Part shown: positions 33,548 to 45,920 of the stretch, in pieces
How positions within the stretch are numbered: the stretch's first letter is position 1
How the letters are laid out: each line of letters starts with the position of its first letter
Assembly: GCA_037975125.1 (NCBI GenBank)
Contig: CM075850.1
Span: 67,856,390-67,920,389, forward strand
DNA: 64,000 bases
Reading direction: 5' to 3'
DNA from: Latrodectus hesperus
Lineage: Eukaryota > Arthropoda > Arachnida > Araneae > Theridiidae
Position numbers and translations under genes: made by a program
The notes under the pieces: generated by a model
Told to the model about the DNA's origin: nothing
What the model saw: the letters and a program-made list of their open reading frames with translations, nothing else
Database searches by the model: none

Positions 33548-36500
33548 TTACTCTACATTACGATAAGGAGCTAATCTATCATAATGTACTACCTTTGGTT
33601 TTGAAGCAGATGATTTTCTTATACGAACCACGACGTCGTTCAGTCTTTTTAGGACTGTGTAGGGACCTTCCCAGTTGGCTTGCAACTTTGGAGAAAGTCC
33701 TTTACGTCGAATCGGGTTCCACAACCAAACTTTGTCACCTTCTTGGAATTCATGTCCCGTCGCTCTTGTGTCATACCTTGTCTTCATTCTTTCGGTCGTC
33801 AGGTTGATTCGGTCTCGAGCGAAGTTATGGACATCTTCAAGACGTGCCTGAAGGTCTCGAAGGTATTCCTCTGGCGATGAAGATGTATCCGGTGGACGAC
33901 CAAACTGAAGATCACAAGGGAGACGAAGTTCGCGACCAAAGAGCATCTGTGAAGGAGTATATCCGGTAGTCTCATGGACAGCACTACGATATGCAAGCAG
34001 AAACAGCGGTAGCTTCAAATCCCAATCTTGCTGATTTCTGGAAACCATAAGGGAGAGGTTATTCAAGATGGTTCTGTTAAACCTCTCTACCATGCCATCC
34101 GATTGTGGGTGTAGTGGCGTGGTCTGCGTCTTGTCTATTCCGAGAATTTGACACATTCCTTTAAACACAACAGAGGTGAAGTTTGTCCCTTGATCAGAAT
34201 GAATTTGTAAGGGTGTGCCGAATCTGGAAACCCATTGCTGCACTAGAACCTCGGCTACTGTAGTCGCCTCTTGATCGGGGATTGCAAACGCTTCAGGCCA
34301 CTTAGTAAAGTAGTCCATGACAACTAGTATGTATTTGTTGCCATTTGAAGATCGTGGTAAAGGACCCAAAATGTCTAATGCTATTCGCTCAAAAGGTGCT
34401 CCTACGTTGTACCGCTGCAACCTTCCTCTGCTACGTTTCTTTGGTCCCTTACGTGCCGCACAGTCATCACAAGATTGGCACCATTTCTCTACATCTTGTC
34501 TCGTTTTGCTCCAATAGAAGCGTTCTCGAACTTTCTGTAGAGTTTTCATTACTCCGAAGTGGCCTCCAGTTGAGCTACTGTGCAATTCTTTCAAAACATC
34601 TGAAATTCTTGATTTTGGAAGAACAAGCTGCCATTTGAAATTACGTCCATCATCGGACTCCCATTTCCTGTATAAGACACCATTTCTTATATGGAGTGAG
34701 TCCCAAAGAGCCCAATATTGTTTAGTAGCAGGACTGTAGGTGGAGATATCCTGCCAACTTGGTTTCATACTGGAAGATTCTTTTAATTCTAAAATTGGAT
34801 TTATATCTGGGTCTTCTTTTTGGGCTTCTCTAAGTTCTTTATCACTCCATGGGTCGGGTTTTGATGGAGTTGAAACATTAACTTGGCGTACCGCAGGATT
34901 TACTAACTGATAGTTCTTCTCTATTCTAGAACAATATCGGCAGCTTTCATTACACGGTTTCCTTGATAGTGCATCAGCATTTCCATGAAGAGTTCCTTTG
35001 CGATGACGTATTTCAAAGTCAAACTCCTGGAGTCGTTGAATCCATCTGGCTACCTGTCCTTCTGGATTTTTAAAATTTAAAAGCCAGGTTAAGGATGCGT
35101 GATCTGTCCGGAGCAAGAACTTTCTTCCATAGAGATAATGGTGGAAATGTTCTATGGCTTTGACGATTGCCAGCAATTCCTTTCTGGTTGTACAATAATT
35201 CCGCTCTGGTTTCGATAGACATTTACTCCAATAAGCAATGACATATTCTTTATCATCAATTTCCTGCGACAAAACAGCTCCGATATTTTCATTGCTGGCA
35301 TCCGTATCTAAAATGAATAATTTTTCGGGCTGGGGATATGCAAGAACGGGCGAAGATGTCAACGCCTCCTTCAGTTGTTTAAAAGCTTTCTCACATTCAT
35401 CTGTCCATAGAAATCTCTGTTTAACTTCTGTCAACTTGTGAAGAGGTCTGGCAATACTTGAAAAACCTTTAACAAATTTCCTGTAATATGTGCATAGTCC
35501 AAGAAAACTTCTTAATTGGTGGACATCTTTTGGACGACTCCAGTCCTTAACTGCGGAGATCTTTTCAGGATCTGTTCTTACACCTTCAGCAGAGATAATG
35601 TGTCCCAGATAGCTTACTTCACGTCGGAATAAATTACATTTGCAAGGATTCAGCTTCAGGTTGGCCATTTTTAATTTTTCCAGCACCTTTCGGATGTTTC
35701 TTAAATGGTCTTCGAATGTGCGCCCTACAATAATGATATCGTCCAAATATACCAAACAGGCTTCGTAGGAAAGTCCTCGTAATACTGTCTCCATCAGGCG
35801 CTCAAACGTTGCAGGTGCATTGCAAAGCCCAAATGGCATGACCTTGAACTGCCAAAGTCCTTGTCCTGTGGTGAACGCAGTCTTTTCTCGATCCTCAGGA
35901 TGTATCTCTACTTGCCAATAACCACTCTTGAGATCCAAAGTCGAAAACCATTGTTTTCCGGATAAAGCATCAAGTGTATCGTCAATCCTAGGAAGAGGGT
36001 AACTATCTTTTTTAGTGATGTTGTTTAACCGACGATAGTCAACGCAGAATCGGGTAGAGCCATCTTTCTTCCGAACTAAAACAATAGGCGAAGCCCAAGG
36101 ACTCTCTGATGGCTCAATAATGTCATTCTGCTGCATTTCCATCAGAAGATTATCCACCTCTTCCTGCTTAGCGAATGGCAATCTTCTCGGATGTTGTTTA
36201 ATGGGTGGATGATTTCCTGTATTGATTCGGTGCTGCGTCAATTTGGTTCGCCCAACATCATCTGATTTCTTGGAAAAGAGATCTCCGAATTCTAATAATA
36301 GATTTCTTGCAGCATTCCTCTGTTTATCATCTAACTCTGCACTCTGAAGGAGTTCATTAATTAGAGTGTCAGGAGGCTCAGATAGTGTGGTTTGACAATT
36401 TCGGTTAATACAGGTCACTGGAGTGCAAGTCGCCAGCACTTCTCCTTCTTTTATTAGTTTTACCTTATTGCTTAGATTAGCAACTCTTACCGGGATTACA

Positions 36501-37039
36501 TTTCGTGAAAGGTCGACGAGGGAAGAAGCCACTAGTACTCCTTTAACGCTATTGTCGGAATCTGGATATTCAGTCAATCCATAATGAAAATTATTATCTT
36601 CTGAAAGAGCTCCGGAAACTATTGTCTCAGTTCTTGGTGGTAATGTTGTTTCACTCTTTGCAGTTATATGATGGACTGATTTAATATCTGAATATTTCGT
36701 CTTAAAAATCGTTATGTCTTCAGAACATGAGTGTAGTTCATTATTTTTAAAATCTAACTTGAAATTGTTTTCTTTGAGGAAATCCAATCCAAGAATAAAT
36801 TCGTCATTTATATCAGCGACATATGCCATATGATGGTAAACGGCATTACCAAATGCAATGTTTAGCTTGACTTTTCCATGCACTTTAATCTTATCACCTG
36901 TCACAGTTTGGAGGGTAATGCAGGGCGGCGTCCAGATGAGTTTGTCACCAAGTTTGCGAGCCAAATCTGTCCTAATGATAGTTACGTTGGCTCCAGTATC
37001 GATTATCATTCTGCAGGGAACTTCGTTGACATGTCCCAT
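33548..37039 (-). CDS. Pol polyprotein (PR-RT-RH-IN), intact
   Basis: 1163 residues counted from Met at 37039. The frame is open upstream to 37168 and overlaps the end of gag, so the natural product is probably Gag-Pol made by -1 frameshifting (see 37096-37153). Protease DTGA at 14-17. RT motifs FCVDYRRLN (331-339), MPFGLCNAP, and the catalytic YLDD at 431-434. RNase H D578, E621, D646, D689. Integrase zinc region with His 820/827 and Cys 854/857/860; catalytic D889, D949, E985 (35 residues between the last two); C-terminal GPY module WEGPYTVLKRL. No stop or frameshift. Domain order PR-RT-RH-IN places it in Ty3/gypsy. Confidence 0.97.
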   Translation of the reverse strand: MGHVNEVPCRMIIDTGANVTIIRTDLARKLGDKLIWTPPCITLQTVTGDKIKVHGKVKLNIAFGNAVYHHMAYVADINDEFILGLDFLKENNFKLDFKNNELHSCSEDITIFKTKYSDIKSVHHITAKSETTLPPRTETIVSGALSEDNNFHYGLTEYPDSDNSVKGVLVASSLVDLSRNVIPVRVANLSNKVKLIKEGEVLATCTPVTCINRNCQTTLSEPPDTLINELLQSAELDDKQRNAARNLLLEFGDLFSKKSDDVGRTKLTQHRINTGNHPPIKQHPRRLPFAKQEEVDNLLMEMQQNDIIEPSESPWASPIVLVRKKDGSTRFCVDYRRLNNITKKDSYPLPRIDDTLDALSGKQWFSTLDLKSGYWQVEIHPEDREKTAFTTGQGLWQFKVMPFGLCNAPATFERLMETVLRGLSYEACLVYLDDIIIVGRTFEDHLRNIRKVLEKLKMANLKLNPCKCNLFRREVSYLGHIISAEGVRTDPEKISAVKDWSRPKDVHQLRSFLGLCTYYRKFVKGFSSIARPLHKLTEVKQRFLWTDECEKAFKQLKEALTSSPVLAYPQPEKLFILDTDASNENIGAVLSQEIDDKEYVIAYWSKCLSKPERNYCTTRKELLAIVKAIEHFHHYLYGRKFLLRTDHASLTWLLNFKNPEGQVARWIQRLQEFDFEIRHRKGTLHGNADALSRKPCNESCRYCSRIEKNYQLVNPAVRQVNVSTPSKPDPWSDKELREAQKEDPDINPILELKESSSMKPSWQDISTYSPATKQYWALWDSLHIRNGVLYRKWESDDGRNFKWQLVLPKSRISDVLKELHSSSTGGHFGVMKTLQKVRERFYWSKTRQDVEKWCQSCDDCAARKGPKKRSRGRLQRYNVGAPFERIALDILGPLPRSSNGNKYILVVMDYFTKWPEAFAIPDQEATTVAEVLVQQWVSRFGTPLQIHSDQGTNFTSVVFKGMCQILGIDKTQTTPLHPQSDGMVERFNRTILNNLSLMVSRNQQDWDLKLPLFLLAYRSAVHETTGYTPSQMLFGRELRLPCDLQFGRPPDTSSSPEEYLRDLQARLEDVHNFARDRINLTTERMKTRYDTRATGHEFQEGDKVWLWNPIRRKGLSPKLQANWEGPYTVLKRLNDVVVRIRKSSASKPKVVHYDRLAPYRNVE

Positions 37040-37095
37040 AACGAAAAGTCCGTTGTCGCCGCTACTTACGGAAGAAATGTGAAACGATTTGAAAT

Positions 37096-37153
37096 GGGGC
37101 TTCTGACTCTCTGGACATCTCCGCCCCGCGAGATGGCCACATATTAGTTTCCC
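37096..37153 (-). promoter_or_regulatory. Gag-Pol -1 frameshift signal (slippery site and pseudoknot)
   Basis: On the minus strand the last two gag codons and the base before form G GGA AAC (37147-37153), a canonical X XXY YYZ slippery heptamer, directly followed by the gag stop TAA. After an 8-base spacer, GGCCATCTC (37130-37138) pairs with GAGATGTCC (37113-37121) with one mismatch. The loop GCGGGGCG contains GGGGC, which can pair with GCCCC at 37096-37100 to give an H-type pseudoknot. Pol lies in the -1 frame and is open across the site. Pairing was found by eye; no energy calculation was made. Confidence 0.8.
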
Positions 37154-38406
37154 TGCTGTGGTGGAAGATCATTTCCACCATTTTTTCGTTTCGGGCAGTC
37201 TCTCTGAACGTGTCCGACTGCACCGCAAGTCCAACACTGAATTTTCGTGTTTCTGCCACCTTTACTCAATTCTAAGTTACGGAATTTTCTCCGCAGATCT
37301 TCGATTTGCTTTCTGAGATCACAGTCCGTATCAGTAGCAGAGACGGCTCTGATTGAGTGCCGGTCTTTACGCGCGGCCTGCTGGGCAGCCTCTATCTTAT
37401 GTGCGTAGACTAGGGCAGATCCAATATCTTTGACATCGGCGAGTCTAAGTGTTTTCTGTATCTCCGGATCCCTCACACTATCGATGAAGTGATGGAGAGC
37501 CAGATCTTGACGTGTCTCAGCTGGGCAGTCCGAAAATGCTAGATGGGAAAGTCGCTGAATATCGGCAGCCAATTCTTGAAGACTTTCACCCGCTTTTTGA
37601 TAGCGGGACTTTAACTGTAGTCTGCTATATTCCTTAGTGCACTTATCTCCAAACCGCAGCTCAAGCGCACTCGATAGGGCTTGGAAATCGTGCCTCTGCT
37701 CCTCCGGAAGCGTCTCGAGGATGTCAGCCGCGTCTCCTCTTAAAGAAGCCGCCAGGTGAAAAGCTTGGGCTCGGGGATTCCATCCATTAGCTTCCGCTAC
37801 CATCATAAACTGGGTCTTGTATACTTGCCAGGATGATTTCCCATCAAATGTTGAGAGTTTAATATTGGCTAGGGAAGGCACAAATGTCACGTTGGGTTCC
37901 TCATGTTTGCTTGATATTTGCTTCTCCAAGCTTTCAATCTTCTTATTCATATTGTCTAATGCTTCTTCAACGTTTTCTTCTATCTCCAGAACTTTAGTTT
38001 CAACTGAAGTTACCTTATCTTCCATTGCATTCATCTTCTCCTGAATGATGTTGGAGAATTCTTCTTTAACACTTACAATGTCCTTCTTAAGTTCCTTTTT
38101 AAGCTCCTCCTGTCCCGCTTTCATCTCCTCCTGTCCAGATTTTATCTCTTTCATCATCTCGGTTTTAATCTCTTCTTGTCCAGCTTTCATCTCTTCTTGT
38201 CTAGCTTTCATCTCTTCTTGTCCAGCTTTCATCTCTTCTTGTCTAGCTTTCATCTCTTCTTGTCCAGCTTTCATCTCTTCTTGTCCAGCTTTCATCTCAG
38301 TTTTCATATCTTCTTGTCCAGCTTTCATCTCAGCCATCTGCTCCGCTAATTTTTCGAGAAGACTTTTCATTAAATCCATATCCATTTTTCTTGTGACACG
38401 CTGCAT
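37144..38406 (-). CDS. Gag protein of gypsy element 2
   Basis: 420 residues from the first Met after the primer site (MQRVTRKMDMDLMKSLLEK); the open frame continues upstream into the LTR, which I exclude. Residues about 20-110 are a coiled coil of repeated EMKAGQEEMKARQE heptads, encoded by a 21-bp minisatellite. A capsid-like segment follows (STFDGKSSWQVYKTQFM, FHLAASLRGDAADILETLP). A CCHC zinc knuckle CWTCGAVGHVQRDC lies at residues about 391-404, followed by a basic tail. The stop overlaps the frameshift site and the pol frame. Structural protein that packages element RNA; intact. Confidence 0.93.
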   Translation of the reverse strand: MQRVTRKMDMDLMKSLLEKLAEQMAEMKAGQEDMKTEMKAGQEEMKAGQEEMKARQEEMKAGQEEMKARQEEMKAGQEEIKTEMMKEIKSGQEEMKAGQEELKKELKKDIVSVKEEFSNIIQEKMNAMEDKVTSVETKVLEIEENVEEALDNMNKKIESLEKQISSKHEEPNVTFVPSLANIKLSTFDGKSSWQVYKTQFMMVAEANGWNPRAQAFHLAASLRGDAADILETLPEEQRHDFQALSSALELRFGDKCTKEYSRLQLKSRYQKAGESLQELAADIQRLSHLAFSDCPAETRQDLALHHFIDSVRDPEIQKTLRLADVKDIGSALVYAHKIEAAQQAARKDRHSIRAVSATDTDCDLRKQIEDLRRKFRNLELSKGGRNTKIQCWTCGAVGHVQRDCPKRKNGGNDLPPQQGN

Positions 38407-38415
38407 CAACTCTTC

Positions 38416-38434
38416 AACCCCGATTCTGACACCA
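38416..38434 (-). promoter_or_regulatory. Primer binding site of gypsy element 2 (variant)
   Basis: TGGTGTCAGAATCGGGGTT, two bases inside the 5' LTR. It shares the 11 bases matching CCA plus the acceptor stem with element 1 but has three changes, all in the part that would pair with the T-stem and T-loop of the tRNA. Confidence 0.7.
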
Positions 38435-38436
38435 GT

Positions 38437-39916
<1,480 letters not shown>

Positions 39917-39928
39917 GACTGAAAATTC

Positions 39929-40096
39929 GCCGAGCTGGCTGCCAAATGGTTAGCGCTCTTGCCTTCGGTTCAACAGTTCATGGGTTCGAATCCCAACTTG
40001 GGCATGGATGTTTGTAGTGGCTCGCAATCCACTTTAATCCGTATGTCCCGGTCTAATTAGCCCTCGTGGGCAAAAATGACCCTTGAGCGACAAACA
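39929..40096 (+). repeat. tRNA-derived SINE, family 1, with target duplication
   Basis: Head CCGAGCTGGCTGCCAAATGG with A box, then B box GGGTTCGAATCCC, then a body with AATCCACTTTAATCCGTATG and TCTAATTAGCCCTCGTGGG. Flanked by exact 12-bp duplications GACTGAAAATTC (39917-39928 and 40097-40108), showing retroposition. Best-preserved copy of the family in the window. Confidence 0.9.
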
Positions 40097-40108
40097 GACT
40101 GAAAATTC

Positions 40109-40399
40109 TTCACTCTTTTATTATTCCTTATTTTTCTCAGTTTACTGATGATTAATATCATTTTAAAAAGCGGAAAATATTCCCTTAAAATCTTTTTAAC
40201 TTAATTCAATACTTAAAAATCTCTGAAGTAAATTTAAATATTCGAAGAAAAGGTTAGAGTATATATTTCATATTCGCCATATATTTTTCTTAAACTGTCA
40301 TTGTGGAGTTAAAATTACACACGTAAAATTACAATCTGAGCTTTTACTCAAGAGTTCTAGATTTAAGCAATTGTAACCAACAATATCACTGGTTGTTTT
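40109..40399. other. AT-rich gene-free stretch
   Basis: Nothing recognised. Confidence 0.5.
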
Positions 40400-40640
40400 A
40401 TAATACTCCGCTACTAGGGTATTTCACCTATCAGCATTACAAAAGGCGAAAGTAGTAGCATCTTATATACAGAGGCACTGAAGTGGGTATGCCATCATAG
40501 TCTCAAAAGCGAGTTTTCGTAAATTAGAAGCAGGGATCAAGCAGAATACTCCCCAAGTTTGGCCTGCCACCCCTTGTTGCATTTCACACGGCGGATATTG
40601 CTACAACGACATATTAAACATGCCCCAAGTTAGGTTTCGA
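40400..40640 (+). repeat. Unclassified dispersed repeat, copy 1
   Basis: Shares a diverged block (GAGTTTTCGTAAATTAGAAG, then CAGGGATCAAGCAG and a TTTGGCCTGCCAC end) with about 50500-50585. In the other copy the block leads directly into a Tc1 fragment, so it may be part of a decayed Tc1 element. Confidence 0.4.
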
Positions 40641-43419
40641 CTCACTATTTTCCTTACCTTTGACTTCAGTAACCAACTACGCCTCAGCGGCCTTATATAT
40701 ATATTACGGGTAATCAACATTACTCTTCACCTGTTTTCTCAAACATATTATATGGAATATTACAAAGTAATAAAAAATTATAAAATAGTATGCACTATGA
40801 AAAATTATAAAAGAATGTTAAAAATTATTAAATTATTTAAAAATTTTCACTCATTAAAAAAAAGGTTTGAATGCCCCTTCACACTCTCTAAAAGAAATTC
40901 ATACATTTCCCATTTTTGATTTACACATCTTAGAGATATTCTTTTAATTATATATTATAATTCATTTTATCACCCTTTATCCATGTCGAGGTGACAAAAT
41001 AATGAAGTAAAAATGTGATGTCCGATATCATCTCACTTCTTAACAATAAAGAGTTTGAAATAATATAAAAAATTATAAACTGTATCATTTAAATATGGTC
41101 TTTAGTATAGGAATTTGATAATTCACATTGGCAAGAGAAATAACAAATTTTATTAAATGTGATGCATTAAACTAGATTGTTAACAATTGTAAGCTATTTT
41201 TTTATGCTTTTTAAGTTTGTCAAACTCACACAAGAAGTCATAAATGTCATTACACTGTTATTAAAGGAGGGAAAGAAATATAATTTGTTCATATTCACGC
41301 ATCTTAAATCATAAGTGTCTTGGTTATTTTTGATTTGTTATGAATTATATATTGACAACACTGAAATATTTATTTTTAGAGGAATGACTGAAAAAACCTT
41401 TTGCTGGAGCAAATTATATAAAATACATTTTTTTTCAATCACTTGGTAAAATGTGAATTCTTGAAAGGAAGAACTCGTTTTGTCTTCTTAGATTGTTTTT
41501 CACTTGCTTTGAGATTTCATAAATCGAAAGAAGATTATTTCACTTTAGAAATCGAAAAAAGTAATGTTGAAATTTGGTTCATTAAGATTAATTCATTTGT
41601 ACTTCACAATTTAGAGTAGCATCTCAAAAAGTATCATGTAGTATCTATTTTAAGAACTTAAATTCATTGTATTTTAAATCTACATATACAAAGGAAACAA
41701 TTTTAAATTTTATCTTAAGGTGAGATTTAAAAAATGCATGCCTCTATAAGGTTAGGAAAATTTTTGAGTGCTAAAAATAATATCAGACATACACAATCAG
41801 TTTTACTAAACATTACGATCTTTGTTATTAATAAAGCTTGTAGCAAAGTCTATTACTTATTTGGTTAATTTTCCATAAAGCATGGCATTTATTTTAAAGT
41901 ATTGCTAAAGGAGGAAGAAGAAAAACTATGAAATGTTTCTTAAAGCACCTCGATTTATAACAGTTTAGAGGTTCTTTTTTTATTGCTATTATACCGAATA
42001 TCTTTTCGTTCACGAATATCTGACCGAATATCTTTTCAAAAACAAAAACTATCTCTTTAAAACCTCCTCCAAATCTCTACAAACAATATATTACTTATAT
42101 CTTCAAATTTGATTTTTATTGTAACTGACAATCTGAGTCTAATTGATTATTCCTTTCTTTGGCATCTCCCACTTTCGGTGACCTTATTCGAATAGGAAGA
42201 AAGTTACTAGAAAATTGCTTTTGTGGAAAGGTTGATTGATAGTGCTATGAGCTAGACTAAGTATCTAAATGTTTAACCTGTAAAACTTCTCTCCTCTTGT
42301 TCTTTCGGAGGACCTAGTATCGAACAGGTTACCTTCCGGATATGGGAGCAAGTGACATTTTAAATCTATAAATAACTAAAATTCATGTTTTGAACGATTA
42401 ACTATTTAATCATTTTGTTTTGTTTATAAATACCAACAGTATATTTAGTAAATTTCATTTTAATTCCATTTTCGAATTATCAACATGGACCTCAAAAGTT
42501 AAGAAAAAAAATTTTTTTTACAAGAAATACATTAAAAAATTATATTTAAGACTAATTTGATACTAAAAAAATATTAAAGCATAACGAACTTATACCACGC
42601 GCATTGCCTATTGATGTAATAACTACAAAGATATTTTTGGAGAGATTGATTTTGAATTTTGAAAAGATTCTACTTCTAACAAGAAAAGTAGATGTTAAAT
42701 TTCTAGTTTTTCTGTTGCCATGTTCTGCTTTTATAACCTTTGCGGGATATTTCAAGAGAGTTTTCTGGGATTTTTTCCTTATGATACTTGAATACAACCC
42801 GATACAACCCAATATATGGAGATTGCTTATGATACAAAACACTGAAAAATGCTAAATACTATAATTTTTAACATTTTTCAGATTAATTAATTTCATCATA
42901 ATTAATAAATATCAGGAACTTATTAATATTATGCTATACTCAAATGAATATCTTTATGAAAATAAATATAGCTGATTTTGACATATATCAGTAAAATTTT
43001 ATTCCAAGTCTTGGCATGATCAAAGATTTAACCTATATATCTCAAAATTTCTTTTCTATATTTCTTACTGCTGAAACATCACTCAAAATTAAAACAAATT
43101 AAATTTTGGGACCAGTTGTTTTTCATGAATTCAAAATGTTTCTCTCTCATTTTGTCCAATAACTTTCAAAAATAACAAAATTATGGTTTCTATATTGGAT
43201 TTAACAATCAAATGACCTCTGAATACACCAAGCTCAAAATGTAAAATAACTAAGTTCCATCTATTAGGGTTTCAGAGAAAAGCTCGATTAGCTTAAATGA
43301 AATTCTTTAGTATCAAGAGTATCTAAAGTAGCAAATCAAGTAAAATCAGTTCCATCACAGTGTTAAGTAAGATAATCGTCATTTCCTGACTCTTATGGCA
43401 TTTTCTGTATACAGTATCT
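40641..43419. other. 2.8 kb AT-rich gene-free region
   Basis: No exon, RNA gene or mobile element recognised. Overlapping open frames on both strands at 42552-42855 match nothing I know. Confidence 0.45.
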
Positions 43420-43710
43420 GCCGACCGATGGCTGAGTGGTTAGCGTTCCTGGCTCATATTCTGTTGGTCCCAGATTTGAATCCCGGTTCGGGAATGGATA
43501 TTTCTTTCCCTCTGTGTTTCTCTGTTCTTTCTTCTGAGATGCTGCATGAATGTTACCCATCCTAAGCGGGTTTGTGGTAGAGTATGGTGTGGGTAATGCT
43601 ACTTGTTTCCGTGACTAGGTTCATAGGTGCCCACCAGGTCACGATAATTGAGTTTTCAACCTTGTTGTGGTAAAGGATTAGTCACCCAGTGTCCTCTGCT
43701 ATTAAATTGT
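43420..43710 (+). repeat. tRNA-derived SINE, family 2
   Basis: Starts GCCGACCGATGGCTGAGTGG (A box), with B box ATTTGAATCCCGG. The body aligns throughout with the copy at 60347-60642 (TTTCTTTCC, GGGTTTGTGGTAGAGTATGG, GTGACTAGGTTCATAGGTGC). Longer body than family 1. The 3' end is approximate. Confidence 0.85.
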
Positions 43711-43729
43711 ATATAGCGGAGGTACACAT

Positions 43730-43731
<2 letters not shown>

Positions 43732-43774
<43 letters not shown>
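43732..43774. repeat. (TA)n microsatellite
   Basis: About 43 bp of TA directly downstream of the SINE, possibly grown from its tail. Confidence 0.95.
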
Positions 43775-43778
<4 letters not shown>

Positions 43779-44989
43779 CAGGATCCCATCATGGTTGAAA
43801 AAGTCCCATCATATGAAATTGTTTCTAGCGAAACTTGTCCGTTTTTTGACCTCGTGCCGAAACCCCAACCAACGTACTTCAGCCATGGATAGATAAGAGG
43901 TCATTTTTGACTCTGGTTCTGGTTGACCGTAATAGTTTGACGAGTTAGGACATCGTTCTCATTAACGAAAGATAGTGAGTTTGAATCCCAACTTAACCGA
44001 AAATCCATCATGTTTAGTATAATCAGCTGGAACACGTTAAATCTGTCTCTGTCTCAATGTCATTCAAGTGAAATGTTACCTCTAGAGGTGACAGGTCAAG
44101 AATTAAGGAATCATCTGGTTGATACTTGCTTTAAAATTACGAAAACTCTCAACCTGGCTGCTTCCACTAACTAAAAGAGTTCATTTCAGGGCTAGGTACA
44201 GAGATGTATGCTGGTACAACAATAACAATCTCTGGTATTGAAGAAGTGATTTTTATACTTCTTTAGTTGATTTACTCTAATAACCTAATCTTGTGTGAGG
44301 ACAAATCTACCTCAGAGGTTTTACATGATTGAGCAGTGGTTTTAAAACTCAGCAAATAAAAATGTTCCTTCAGCATTTTCTGAGTTACTGGATAAGGCAA
44401 AATACTCTAACAGTTCTCCAGGCATACTTGAGGCTCTGTTATAACCCTATAAACTCAATGCCATTCACCTTAGGTACGCATCGCATAACATCAAGGTTAT
44501 GGGAAGAGTTTCGGACTTTTACGATGCCTTTCAAAAAAGAGAAGGGGTATTTGGTTATCCACCATCTGCAAATTGCCTGGTAGCCACTCAAGCCCAGGAA
44601 ATTATGGCTTTCTAGATCATATATGTTTTCTGCGTTTTCATGTTCCTTGACTAGCATTTTTGCTTAAGTTTTATTACATAATTTGTTACTAAATCATAAA
44701 ACAAAAATATTACCCTTGCACATACGTTGTAAAACTATTTCGCATAAATTTCTGTATTTCATCAAATTAAGAAAATTTTTAAACTTCAGTATGATAGCGC
44801 CAAATTTCCTAAAAATGGCTCTCTTTTTGGTTAAGTCTTCGATTTTTATAAGCAAAAATACTTTTTAACTTTTTCTAAATTTTTAATATAAAAAAATAAT
44901 TTTATGAATATTAAGTGTACCATTCTTAAGTAAATCTTCGAGATATTGTTGTTGGTATACATGATAATTTTTGGCCGTTGCACATTATT
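43775..44989. other. Stretch with a tRNA-SINE-like remnant
   Basis: About 43915-44010 has a B-box-like GAGTTTGAATCCCAACTT preceded by a weak A box, suggesting a third decayed SINE. A CCGTTTTTTGACCTCGTGCC segment at about 43840 recurs in diverged form near 55070. No gene is recognised. Confidence 0.4.
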
Positions 44990-45505
44990 TTTAAAGTCAT
45001 CTGAAGATACTACATCATACCAGGGAAAATTACATCTTCAATGGATTCCTTCACTCGTTGGCCTTCGTGAAACTGAAGTGGCTGACACCTTGGCAAAGGA
45101 AGGAACTTTAATGGCCTTAACATCAAGTACGCTGACTTTTTGCAGAGCTGTTCAAAAGCCAAATCTACCATTGCTTCATTTTAATGTTCTCTTCTGACTC
45201 ATGAGTGGAATGATAGCAAACAACCGGAAATTACTCGCTTAAAAGTTTTTGCTGTACACGATTACACTTTTAAGAGTAATCGTTTACAGCAGACAACTTT
45301 ATCAAAAATCCTAAATGGACTCCTGAAATTTCTAAGAGTTGACCAAAGAAACAAAATCATCCCCAGATGTAGGAAATATCACATCACACATTTTACCCCT
45401 GATTCTCTGTTTTTCCGCTTGGGATTTGAAAAAGAGAACTTGTTTCGAAGTCCTCTCCTGGTTTTGGACTTCTTAACAGTTCATAGTTTTATAGATCTTG
45501 TTTAG
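44990..45505 (+). pseudogene. LINE ORF2 3' fragment (RNase H and C-terminus)
   Basis: LHLQWIPSLVGLRETEVADT then LAKEGT is the RNase H end of an arthropod non-LTR retrotransposon, with the conserved Asp in VADTLAKEG. Further on, in another frame, FRLGFEKENLFRSPLLVLDF then LTVHSFIDLV and a stop match the usual C-terminal end. This is the typical 5'-truncated LINE remnant, with frameshifts. Confidence 0.75.
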
Positions 45506-45639
45506 CCTAATTTCTATAACTATATAGTATAAAAAACAACGATACATCACGCCATTCTGAAGTCAACGTGACTCTTTCTAGCACCATTAAGAACGAAAAC
45601 GCCTGTGTACTTGACTTGATGGCAACCTTCTTAACAGTT

Positions 45640-45920
45640 GTCATGATGCAGTCTGCGAGATGTCAATAGCGAATGATGGTCTACTAGTGCAATCCGATTA
45701 ATGCGTTCACGTACTCGTGCTGACATTACTCTGGTGGTACTTGTCCCTAGAAATGTCTCATTATCTTCTTCCAATCGTCTTCATCACAACCGATACACAG
45801 TTGTTGCTAGTCAACTGCTTCCTCCGCTTCGGTTTGGTGCTCGACCGACCTACTCTACTCATTCCGTTTACTATTATACCTTCAGAACTCGTTTATCTAA
45901 ATACCTTGATTTTTAAAATT
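45640..45920 (-). repeat. Possible Tc1-type fragment
   Basis: TGCTGACATTACTCTGGTGG resembles TGTTGACATGACTCTGGCTG in the Tc1 element at about 30283-30303. On the minus strand it reads TTRVMSARVRERINRIALVD. Too decayed for a firm call. Confidence 0.35.

Noticed and set aside
42552..42855. Overlapping frames of 83-96 residues on both strands
   Set aside because: No motif, no splice context, and both strands open equally, as expected by chance in such sequence.
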